A DNA stretch of 64,000 bases, from contig NW_026570242.1 of assembly GCF_019649055.1 (NCBI RefSeq), positions 992,001-1,056,000 of the forward strand, read 5' to 3'. A model generated the notes under the pieces. The model was not told the DNA's origin. It made no database searches and was given only the letters and a program-made list of their open reading frames with translations. Positions 46,959 through 58,176 of the stretch are shown here, piece after piece (within the stretch, counting starts at the first letter, position 1; every line of letters starts with the position of its first letter). Made by a program: the position numbers and the translations under genes. Origin of the DNA: Paramacrobiotus metropolitanus. Its lineage: Eukaryota > Tardigrada > Eutardigrada > Parachela > Macrobiotidae.

Positions 46959-48528
46959 TCAAACCACCCGTCTAACTTCGAAGAATCGCTTCAAATAATA
47001 CACCTGTCCGACGGTCATGGCCACAATAATCAGCGCCTCGAAGAAGGCCCACATGACCACGCGCGAGTTGGTGCTCTCGTTGATCTGGGAATGGATGCGG
47101 GCGCGGACGTTCATGTAGTCCTGCTCGTGCTTGACCGTCGTCAGCGCCGCCGACAGATCCCGCACCATACCCTCCAGCTTCTCGTGCTCCTGGTTCTGCT
47201 GCTCGGGCGACGGCTTGGCCGTGGAGGGCGCGTCGCCCACGTCGATGCTGAACATGACGGTCTTGGTCGTCAGCGTGGACATCTTGTTGCTGAAGCAGTA
47301 CTGGTAGGGGCCGTCCATGTGCGTGGCGAAGGTGTACTTGCCGTTGGATTCCCGCTCACCGGAGTAGATCACTTTCCCGTCTGGACCACTAATCTGCACA
47401 AGCACAACAGGGTTCAGCAGATGTGAGTAGCAGTAGTTTTTTGAATACTTATGTATTCATGAAACGTGATCATACGGCATAAATTTGGCTGCATCTCACA
47501 TGGCCATAATATCACAACAAGTCTAACAAGAAGTGGTAGACGCACTAAGATTCGACAGACACTTCGCAAGAGAGACACCACACACACAGTCATCGCGCAC
47601 TACAGCGCAGCGTGCTTACTATATGGATACGTTATACGAGGACCCCAGAGATACAAATAGTGCTATTATTAGCACTATTATTATTCACCATTTGTGATTT
47701 GCAAGACGAAAAACTTTTTTGTAGGCCGTAAGAGACCTACTGTACGAGTACTGAAATTTCGAATAAGGCCACGTAGTGGATACACTATCTAACTCCAGTG
47801 TCTATGTAGTATCAGCTCCCAAGTCACAAAACCTTATCAAATTTCAATGTAAAATTGTACGGGAAAGACTAACTATAACAAATCTAAAACCCAAACCCAC
47901 TAAAATAATTAGCAACTGCAGTTCAACAAATTCAAAAAATCCCCAAAAAATATTCTCGCGAACGGTTTGCATTCACTGTGTGGCAAGTTGGCAACACTCA
48001 GAAGGCTGTTTCCCAGTTGCGTCAAAGGACTTGGCTAATCGCTAAACAGCCAGTGAGCCGTGCAACTGTGAAATTTCCAAATGCGCTAACAAGCAAATTA
48101 CGTATTAATAACTTACTTTTTATTAGTCTATTCCTGCGTTTCCAAAAGTCAAGCAATTATCGAAATTACAAGAATATAGATACACAACTTAACTGAAACA
48201 AAAAATTGTTCCCGTTATCAGCTATTGGATTTTACCATTAACCCATGATTCCTACAGCAAGCAAAATAATGAAAAAGCCAACCGTTCTGAAGTTTGACAA
48301 GTGACATGACAATTGACAAGTAACAAGTTGTACCTGAACATCAATATCCATAAAGCCTCCCTCGACAACTTCAAACGTTAAACCCACTTTGATCCCGGCC
48401 TTGACGCGATCAAAAAAGCATTCTGAGCTGTCTGGCTCAATATTTATAAAAAATGCATGGCAAGCTCGAAATATTCCTAACAAGCACAGGCAAGACCATA
48501 TCCAAGAACCCAGAAGCGCACTCCGCAT
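46959..48528 (-). CDS. TMED2: TMED2 (p24 beta) cargo receptor
   Basis: Type I membrane protein of COPI/COPII vesicles that cycles between ER and Golgi and sorts GPI-anchored cargo with other p24 proteins (family knowledge). Two exons, 48528-48334 and 47393-46959, join in phase 0 and give 209 residues, near the 201 of human TMED2. A signal peptide ([17 protein letters not shown]) precedes the GOLD domain ([49 protein letters not shown]), with the two conserved cysteines. A coiled coil ([28 protein letters not shown]) follows, then a membrane helix ([18 protein letters not shown]). The tail [10 protein letters not shown] is the p24-beta signature with the FF and basic motifs read by COPII and COPI. 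Intron 1 is about 0.94 kb. The acidic insert with [11 protein letters not shown] is slightly longer than in vertebrates. Confidence 0.96.
47394..48333. other. TMED2 intron 1
   Basis: A 940-nt intron. It contains a short ATTATTAGC repeat near 47665 and no further exon or RNA gene that I can see. Confidence 0.5.
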
Positions 48529-49139
48529 TTTGGAGGAGATTTCGCGAGTGCCCCTAGTAAATTAAGCAGAATCCGACGAACGTGCAGATTCGATCCCGAC
48601 CATGTATGATCAATAAATTTTTACCATGAAAATAAAACGATGAAATAGCTCCGTGACTCTATGAAATATAATAATAAGTTAATACTAATAAAATTTGCTA
48701 TTAAATCGTGAAATTTAAATGTGTGTGCGCTGTAAAATAAACAATTCCGGTAGACACGTCACGATTCATTCACGTAGACGTGTAGCTGCGGTAATCGTCG
48801 GCCTGGGTGGTTGCCAATTCTGCAATGCTGCACTTGACCGGAAGTGCTTTTTAAGTTTTCAACACACACTTTTAGCAAATATCCTACACATCCCGCACAT
48901 TCCGATGCCTTTTTTCGCGGTGAATAACTGGTATTACCAGTTTGTGCTTTGTTACAGTAGTTCTAGTAATTCCGGAAAAAAATTTTCACTGTGGCCGGGT
49001 TCAGCCTGCGGTCGCGGGGTAAAGCGCAGACGCTTCTTGCTATAATCGTATATCTCCTCACATCTATATTAAAATAAGTTGGAATTTACTATTTTGTTTG
49101 CAGAAAATTTAATTTATTCAAGCCGCTCACATCAGGTTG
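48529..49139. other. Intergenic, sulfotransferase 3' end to TMED2 promoter
   Basis: Contains the TMED2 upstream region (48529 onward). Frames of up to 108 codons on the + strand lack support. Nothing else recognised. Confidence 0.45.
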
Positions 49140-50646
49140 TCACTTAATATTACCAAGATCATCGTAATTAGGAAAATTCGATATTCCAGCTCGCCAAAAT
49201 GTTTCTTTAACAGACTTAGTAATAACACTGATTACAGTCAGTTCGTTATCCGGAAAAATTTTGGTCAGACTTGTTCCGGTTGATGTAACCGCATCGTGCC
49301 TTCGCTTCACTGGACCTTGTGAATTTTTCATCACGCAGCGTATCCTGTTATGATTTGTTCGGACATGAAGAAATTCGGCAATACGATGCAACTGATGTTC
49401 CAGCTTTCCCGGTGGCAGTAGATCTTCGTAGAAAATCACCAGTAACCGCTCAGCCGTTCGCAGCGCACCGAGCGAGTTGTCTACCCATGACCACATCCAT
49501 TCCCGGATTGTATTGCGGAAACCTGTAAGTGTAATTAGGAATGTACGCTTCAGGAACAAGACTTGAATAAATAAGAATTTGTGTAACTCTTTTTAGGTTA
49601 ATTTCAACAATACCTCTAATTATTATCTTCTTATCGAAGAATTATAAATATGCAATAATGCTTTTGATTCCCAGCTCTACTGTTTTTAATTAATAATTTT
49701 TCGTTACATGCGTATACTATATAAATATATGGTACGTACGTTTTGTTGCAAAGCTGTCGAATGTGGTGTGTCCGGTTTGATTTCGCGTGAGCAGACGGTG
49801 GAATTCTGCCGGTATGGCATGGAAGGGATTACGAATAAGGAGAATCAGTGCTGTCGCATTTAATAGTTGCAACGAGTGTGTCTTATACACAATGGCGCCC
49901 TGTCGAACTTGGCTGTCTTCACACTGAAACCCTAATCCCATTAAGGTAAATAAGATATTATTTTTTTAGGAATCTGTATAAACACACACAGTACGGCACC
50001 GCTCTTACCGGCCCTTTTTACGGTTGGATCGGAGTAGACGCTACCGGTGCAAATACCGGTAAGCCGTTCTATTAACCAGCGCAGCCAGGTGTTGCCGCTG
50101 CCGGGTGAACTGAGCAGTGCAATGGTCGGCAGAGATATAGTGCCGTTGTACCGAACGGAGGTTCCACATGCTGCTTCTGCAAATGCAAAGTGTAACGTAT
50201 TGTATGCATAATAATTACTGATAGTATTTCTAACGTGAAAAACAATATGTAGGCATGTTTTGTAAAAACAACTGTTAAGTAGTGCTAGTTAATACACATA
50301 CATACTTTTTCTACACTGTGCAATATTTCGAAAGTTTACCGGTAGCATCGATGAGGTAGAGTTTGTTTGGGCCAAAATATCCTTTGTCTTCTTTTTGTCC
50401 TAATATGACGGTCTCAGACAATAATGGCAAGCATCTATGGTGAAAATTCGCCGGCCTGCAGAATCTTCCTTTTGGATAAACTTCTTTGTTATTCAAGAAG
50501 CATACTAACGAAACCCAGAATATAGTTGCGAGGAAGATACAAAAACTTTTAGCCGCTTCCGTTTTGACAGCCGCGAAGTAAACGTGCATTCTGTATAATA
50601 AGATAACAGTTATTCTTATAATCCATCGTTTTTCATGTGCTTGCAA
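49140..50646 (-). CDS. WSCD-type sulfotransferase domain protein
   Basis: A Golgi-type II membrane protein with the PAPS-dependent sulfotransferase fold. Exons 50646-50340, 50176-50009, 49931-49740 and 49522-49140 keep phase and give 349 residues. The start may be the Met at 50589 (MHVYFAAVK), losing 19 residues. A signal-anchor helix ([17 protein letters not shown]) lies near residues 35-52. The 5'-phosphosulfate loop is [17 protein letters not shown], and the 3'-phosphate site is [15 protein letters not shown]; both match WSCD1/WSCD2 closely, as do [28 protein letters not shown] and the late [17 protein letters not shown] proteins in vertebrates also carry WSC domains; none is seen here. 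Human WSCD1 has been reported as a sialic-acid sulfotransferase (from memory); the acceptor here is unknown. Confidence 0.82.
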
Positions 50647-52193
50647 CCCATGTTTACCATGAAATTAGGACCAAAAACTCTCACAGGGTATTTCAAGCTT
50701 ATGATTTCACAAAACAATTACGCTCGCTAAACTGCAGCATATATGGATTACAGCACCTTAAGCTTTAAAACGAAGGAACTGTTCACGTATTTTACAGAAC
50801 ATTGGTCATTAGCGAGAGTACTCAGCACTTTCAGTACTCTCACTTTTCTGCACTCAACGAAAGCGTATCAATGATCAGGATATTGTGCAGCCGATGCCGA
50901 TATCAGCTTTAAAGCAAGTGTCGTTTTAAGTTGAAACCTTTGCCTTGCTATTCACTTGCCAGAGCAAAAAACGACAGTACAGCGCTCCGACACGCTTTGC
51001 GGCACTTTTTAACAACTACGCCTTTTTAACAATCAAGTGTGCACAATACACACATTTCATACACTCAATACATACATGCACTCATTTGTGTGTTTGCTTT
51101 TAAATTACTTCAATAATTATTAGTTTCGCTGTATACAGAGAATCTCACTTGTCAGTAACGATAAACGGAAAGGAAACACAGTTATACTAATAGTGCCGAC
51201 AATCTGCACATGCGCTGGTATCAAGGCACAGCAAATACACTGCCGGTACAGTACTGTGTTATTGTGCAGTTCCCAGCCGGTATCGATCCGATCCGATCTC
51301 CATGCTTCCCTATGAAACTGCTGCACACTGCAGAGTAGCTTCCGGTCGGCAGCTAGATCTGATTTGGGAAACTCGGAAACGTCGTAACTGCTGGAAGCAA
51401 ATATAATTCATGATGCAATCATCCATGGCGCGTGCAGGTATTAAGTCAAGATTAGATTTTGATTTGACTCAGTTTTGTACCGCGCACAATTTCATTTCAT
51501 CCTGATGGTACTATATACCGCACTAATACTCACAAAGTCCCAATTCTACATCAATTACGAATGCAGCAACGTCTTTCTGGCTTGTGAGGCTCAACGTATC
51601 GTCATGATATTGATAAATACTGACTAATAAGAAACAGGAATTTGCTATATCCGTCCATTGAGTTTTTTTTTATCCGCTGTATTTGTGAACTGCATATCAT
51701 CACTTGTTGAAGCTTGGCACAGCCCGCCTGCCCGCGTTATAAAGGAAGCGCCACGCTTCTACAATTATGCGCATGTGCACTTCACGCATTGATTAATCGT
51801 TATCCTTTCCGGCTTTGTCTAATTCATATTCTCCTTCCGATAAGCTGGACTCGTCTTCTCGCTCTGGAACGCAGCCATAACAATGGCCCTGCATAACAAG
51901 GACAACGTTGTTGTATGCCCGGGCGCTAGGCTACTAGTTACTCAACATTCTCATTGTCAGTGTTAATCCAAAGTACCCGGTTGTACCGTAACGCAAAGCA
52001 GCTAAAGGCATTTTGTAATTCCTTATAAATTTACTCTGCCAGTTTGCGTTTTCAGTAACCCTTGTTCTTATTTCATTATCAAAATGCGAAAAAATACAGA
52101 ATTACAATAAAAATAAAATCTGGCTAACCTAAAAGACCTATCTAGGGTAGGTTTCTCAAATATGTGTGAGTGAGTGTGACTGAACTGTACTAA
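50647..52193. other. Intergenic region, no gene seen
   Basis: About 1.5 kb between two minus-strand genes. Small frames (for example at 51120-51326 and 51714-51896) have poor composition. The stretch near 51040-51110 is rich in ACACATTTCATACACTC-like words. Probably the sulfotransferase promoter and 5' UTR plus the 3' flank of the DC-STAMP gene. Confidence 0.45.
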
Positions 52194-55100
52194 TTAATGA
52201 CCGTATGGTATAAACATACGTCCTTGTCCGAACTGCAACCAAAAAAGTTCAAAATACGAATTCCGTGCGTATGTACGTACCAGCAGATCATCCCAGCAAC
52301 TTTGGCAGTATTCAAAACTGCAGCCCGGCGTCGGACAATGATAGAAATCATCGTCTTCCTTTTCCTTACACGCCGTACAGCGCTTCTTGCCTAACTGCAG
52401 CCATTTCAACCAGAAGCACAAGTAAGGACACTGTTCCCGCAAAGCCGACAGCATATCATACTGCATCTGCAGATTGCGCTGGCGAGCCAAGCGACGCACA
52501 TGGTGCCGGATGCTACGAGCGTATCCCGCTCGCTTTTTAAGCGTGTCGTTGTACAGATGGAGAATGCGCTGTTTTTCTCTCTAAGGGACCACCAGTTATA
52601 CGTTAGAAAGTAGCGTACAGATGCACAACAGTTCTGCTGAGAGATGCTGCGTACTTTGGGATAAAAGAAAGAGCAGATCCAGCTGCGCAGTCGTAAACCG
52701 TATGCTTCGAGGTAGATTAGCAGCCATATCACTCCTACCGTGCCAAACACTTTCCAGTAGGCGGATGGTGGTGTCAGGGTAGGATACGGTAAGCATTTCA
52801 GATTGTCGAAGGTGCGGTTGATTTCCGTGCGTTCATGGAAACCCTTCAGAATTTTCCGTACCAACTTGGCTAGTACACCGCCGCCTTGGATTTCCAGGCT
52901 GATGTCATGGACACCTGTTTGACAAAACAGTCTGGTCCGCTGGCTTTTGACTGGTTTAACAGCAATGGTAAAATTTTCTCAGTGCAAAATGTCACCTTTT
53001 TGCGTGTATACGATATAAGAATGCCGAGCCACAATGGAGAGGATTTCATATATCAGCCGATCGAAGAGGAATATAACGCAGAATGTTATGGCGTTGATGG
53101 CCAATCGCATCGAGCCTTTGCTGAATTCTTGTTTTTCTTCGGGCAGCAGCTTCCATTTCGTGGATTCAATTAGCACTTTACCTTCCAGCTTTTTCAGCGG
53201 AACAAGCGATGGTTTATTCTATAAAATCCGGCAACCAAAGCGATATGCAAACCATGCTGGCCATTTCCTATGATGCATTATTAAATTCTGTTATGTCTGC
53301 TTGTTACCGATAGTGAAGATTTCATCAAAAGCGACTAATAAAAGGTCGTTATATCAATATTCATATCATTTCGCAGTTAATTCATAAAAGAATAAAAAAC
53401 TGTACTCGTATCAGTATTATGTTATGGAGTTTGCAATGAATAAAAACCATGCCTTACCTTGCTGCGCCTTCTTCTTTCAATCTTTCGAAAGTAGTCCGTT
53501 ATATAGCAGTTATCAAACCGAATGGTACTTAAATACCTGTTTTGATACTGAAAGGCCCTGCAAAAAATCAGCATTATTGTACGCTTTGGTATCAAGCTAG
53601 GTTCAGGTTGTCGAGACATACACATATGTATTGTACAGCGTAATCCGCTACTAACGTAAGTGCAAAATTGCTCAATTTCTATTACACGGCGTACAGTGCA
53701 CTTACGTTATGAAAATCCCAATAAACATAAATGCCAAAATCCTTTGAAACATGGTTATGACGAAATTAAAAAACCGCTGTTTCTTGCTGAATTCGTTTTT
53801 TAATCCCTGTTTCATGTCATTAATGTTAACTGCATCGACCTTTCCTGCCTTCGGCTTGATCTAAAAATGTATAAGTTATGACACTTTCGCTAATTAGAAC
53901 TGCAGTAAAATTTGATCAGCCGCTTGCATGAAAAAACACATCGTGAGAGAGAATATTAAGGTGGGATACGAATCATACGATATATATATACGCCTTTCTA
54001 GTATAACAAAGGCACTGTGGCGATTGCAACTAACAATTTTACTGCTTTATTCCATTGCCGGCCATTTTCGAATCACTGCTCTGGGCTGGTTTTCCGCTTA
54101 TTACCTTGTATTCTAAAGCCACATGCGTGCCCTCTTGTAATTCTTTACCAGCATCATCAGCTTCTCCATAAGCGCCACCAAAGCCTTGGTTAAGGATTTT
54201 ATTTGAGTCACATTTGATGGGACTGGGGAAAACTGAAAAAGCGACTTGCTTAACAAACCCGGTCTTTAACAGGATCTTTACTGCAGCGCGTGTAACACAG
54301 TTTCCGCTTGCCTAAATCTAATTGGTTTTCTCATGGGTCACAAGCAGACTTAGGACTCTCCCAGAGTATTAAAAATAAGGGTATAGCTTAAAGAAATACT
54401 CACGTTTGACAATATAGCAAAAGAAATCAAGCTTAGTTGGCCAGCATAAAAGGTATCCAATAACAGGAATGGCTTTTAAACAGTTGTCCCAGGCGTTGGC
54501 GAAGCTTTTCTTGCATGTGTCCACGGCCAGACTCCATATATCTGTGAAGCCAAAGCAAATTCTGTATTTTGTATCTGCACTGCCACACAAACTAGACTCT
54601 TGGAGATTATTCGAATTTCGTTAAATAACTGGTTATGGGCTCTTTACAGTACCACGTTTACCATTGCACCGGTAGTCCAGTTTCTTGAGATAGCAAGTGT
54701 CTATCTTGAAAGCTTTTGATTTTGTTCCACCATCCGCTTTGGCCAGGGCAACAGCATTTTGTTTTTCAATTTGCGTTAGAAAAGCGTTGCGATCCGTCCG
54801 CATTTCTGCGTCTAATCGCTGGGCGCGAATCTCCGCCTCCCGGGTTTCCTTTTCGCTTTCCACTTCTTTTCGGACAGGTGACAGTGCACTCCGGATTTTC
54901 CGTCCCAAACTATCCATTCGTTTGTCTCCCTGCACCCACAAAATACAGGGCAGGTATATAAGGACAGAAGAAAGGTCACGCACCACAAAGCCTTTGACAA
55001 TGTTAAAAATGGGCCTCCCAGTAAGCTCAAACCGGGTCAATGTTATGTTGATCATCATCTCCGTCATGCAGGTCACACACCGCACGGACTCCTTGAAATT

Positions 55101-56836
55101 ACTCATCGTGTTCGATACCGGGCCAGTAAGCAGCGCTCCCACAGCCATGGTCATCAACACGCTGCGCCCTGACTTGCCGCAGAAACACGGAAAGATCAGC
55201 CAGGCGAGACAACGGATACGGATGGAGCGCGCGTAGCCCAGAGCTAAGGTCGTCACCGTCATGGCGCCGATCATAAACCGGAGAAATGCAGGCAGGTTAA
55301 GACGGTCCACTACGGCGTAATAGAAGAGCAGACCTAAGCCAACACCCAGTGGAAATCCTAAAAGGGCTTTGTAAAAGGAATATTCGTCTTGCCGGCTGTA
55401 GACCAGAGCGAACAAGGGCGGAAACACTCCATGGAAAAACCGCTTCCACCCTACAATAATGCGTAAATAACCGCTTGTTGTGGTATTTTCAAAGACACTA
55501 CATATTACCACGACACTGCATTTTTTTCTAATTTGTTTTAACGTACTCAGTGATAATTTCTCCAGCCAGAATGCAATTTTTCCTCCAATCTGTATCATTC
55601 CATCGATATCTATGAGTTCGTCTTTGTACCGATAATGCGGGCTGCTTGGGTTGAAGGTTTCTGCCAGTTTTTGACGTTGGGAAATGAATGGCAGGTGCAA
55701 GGCCGGATCAATTACCATGATGCTGTTATCGGAGAGTCGGCTTTCAAATCGATCGTCCTCAAGATTAACTTTCAGAAATGGTACGAAAAAAGGAATCATT
55801 CAGAATTCGTGTGACTGACTGTTGCATCTGTTCTTACTGTCATGATCCATGTCGCGAAAAGCGCTCAAGCTGTAATCTTCAACAGGAATACCGTGATCAG
55901 GCTGAGTAGGATTATGATCTGCATAATTTGCTGGTACCGGCTCAAATTGCTCAGCTTCGACTTCTTGTTCATTGAATGGACTTACAATGTCGCGTGAGCC
56001 ATCTGAAAATATCAAGCACATGTTTCAAGTCTGTTTCGACGATAAATAACAGCGGTAGCGAATGGCAGTACGGAACAACCACCAAAATAAGCTGCTTGTG
56101 CTATTCCATTTTACAAGGTATTTGCTGCCCCATTATATCAGAGATATACCGTAAAAGACATTCTCCATCTCACTTTCACCGGCATCAAATTCAACCGGAA
56201 CCAAGAATTCATGATCCGTGGTGATGCTGTCATCAGTGATGCTATTGTCAACCTGTGCAGCAACCAAGAATTAACTGAATGCAGCTACTCACATACCCGT
56301 ACAGTAAAATGAGCTATTTCAATGCAAAGTATAAACTTAAGTGCTCCTGCAAGGCTGGAACCCACCTCGTAACGAGGGCCATCGTAAGGAATGACATCTT
56401 GAACATGTCCACCAATACCATCAAGAGGGATATCCCACGGATGCATAGACTGGCCGTCATAATGAGCGCGATTATACTGGTCGTCTGTCGAACCAGTCTC
56501 AGAGAGAAGGACTTGGTCATGTTCGACATCCGGATAAGGTGCGAATACATCTCTGTCGTTTACTGAGCCGTAAACTGATGAGCTAGTATCGGTAGAGGAA
56601 GATTGTCGCACATCATAGCCTGGCGGTGTTTCGACTATGAAAACAGCAAAAATATTCTGATAAATCGCAAAATTAACTCAAAGAATCAGAGCAGCAAGTA
56701 TTCTACATAAACAGAAAGCTTCCTAGCAAGGAGTTCGGTTTTAGTAGCAAATCGAACCATCGAGTAGCTGCTCGGGCTCCGGTCCTTCGTGAGCTATCTC
56801 CCACGGATCGTAACCTTCCCGGAATGAGTGATCCAT
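52194..56836 (-). CDS. DCST1: DC-STAMP domain protein with C-terminal RING-like finger
   Basis: Multi-pass membrane protein of the DCST1/DCST2 group (Drosophila sneaky, C. elegans SPE-42/SPE-49), required for sperm function in other animals. Twelve exons join in phase: 56836-56758, 56634-56366, 56252-56150, 56002-55838, 55768-54662, 54598-54404, 54232-54105, 53860-53706, 53557-53458, 53218-52996, 52914-52655, 52580-52194, about 1056 residues. The DC-STAMP region has membrane helices and the conserved GKSGRSVLMTMAVGALLTGPVSN, then KAIPVIGYLLCWPTKL and the Cys-rich ectodomain segment GFGGAYGEAD. Helices FMFIGIFI and VFGTVGVIWLLIYLEAYGL lie near the end. The RING-like cysteines are CTACKEK...HCPTPGC...CQSC (about 996-1023). 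The first 205 residues are acidic, a long extension over human DCST1 (706), and their linkage to the core is the least certain part. A splice donor near 52208 could give a different C-terminus. Confidence 0.85.
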
Positions 56837-58176
56837 AGCGAATGCGGGGATGCATCAAGACGGAAAATGTGAACGTGGGCTCACGGTTTCGATGCCACCG
56901 TCGTAAATTCGTGGGCTATTCCTCTGATATTGCACAACAAACCGTGCTGAGAACCGGAGTCGAGAGTTATTAGCAGATTAGCAGGTAGATCTTTCACTGT
57001 CAGTGTAGCGCGGATTTCATCTCGATAGATCTTTACAAATGGTGAACTGTTGGGACGCACTGCAACCCAGAGGTCCCAGACACGGCTGCATCGTGATTAA
57101 CGCCATCAGACAGCGAGTGGACTGCTTTTAGCTACTAGAAACTTCCATGAGCGTAAACTAAGAACAAATACTCCTCTCCAGAGTGCTGAAATAAGCATCC
57201 GCCGGTTGAACACAATAATATAAACGTTACAGAAATCTCCTGAACAGCAAGGAATTCGTAACGGCACCAGTTCGAAACCCTTGTAATCGACGATGGCTTT
57301 TGGATGATAAAATTAATGACAACAGAGATTCTGAAAACAGTTTTGCAGTTTTAGAGTTTATAGATCAAAATCATAAAACGATTTTCGTCTAGTATGAGTG
57401 CAAAATATTTCAGCTATTTTCGTCATACAAATTTTTGTGCGCTAAAGAAAATTGCTGATGTCGCTATAGGCTTGGCAAAAGGGTGACGGAGCAGTGTACT
57501 GTACTCATATAGAGCGCGCGCGAAAGCCGCGAACCGCGCAAAAGCCGTACTTCGAAGTATGGTAACACATTTCTGAATGAGTTTCACGTGAGCATAATAA
57601 TATTAATTTTGTTTACTCAAAAGGTTATTCAAAAATGTGGTACCGTGCGGCTTTTTATTGTTATGTAAGTAACAATTTTGTCTGGTCAACCCTGTACTTT
57701 ACATACAGATTATCTATGTTCATAAAATGTACATACGCGGTGTTTCAAGTGATTATTGACTGCAAATTTAGTGCATAATTATTCAAAAACGACTTACAAG
57801 GCAGTGTCAAGAAAGCAAAATCGGATAAGTGAACCGGAATATGCACGAAACTAGAATAACTGAACGGAAATGGTTGCCGTTTTAATTCCAACCTTTGTGG
57901 TTAGTTACCCTGTTAAACTTTAATAAGCTTGCATTGTTCTATAATTTCCGTAAAATGCTACCAGTATTTAACAGCGGTAGCTGCAGATTACGATCTCCCG
58001 AATTGAGTCCCAATATATGCAGGAGGAATATCTCAAACAAAAACAATTAAAACCATAGAGTACCAATACTCTTTACAGCGCTAGTAATGCACGGTGCTCA
58101 GTTGCGACAGCGTATTCAACGGTCAAGCGTTTGCAAGTACTCGTACTGCTCCAAAAGGCCGCGCCAAGGGCTCATT
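56837..58176. other. Intergenic region between DC-STAMP and coiled-coil genes
   Basis: About 1.3 kb. There is a GC-rich patch (GAGCGCGCGCGAAAGCCGCG) near 57512-57535 in otherwise AT-rich sequence, perhaps a promoter element of the minus-strand DC-STAMP gene. No exon seen. Confidence 0.45.

Noticed and set aside
55797-55805. Stop of one frame directly followed by the start of the next (TGA then ATG), as in an operon or bicistronic mRNA
   Set aside because: A GTAAGA donor at 55837 and an AG acceptor at 55769 join the two frames in matching phase, so they are better read as exons of one DC-STAMP gene.
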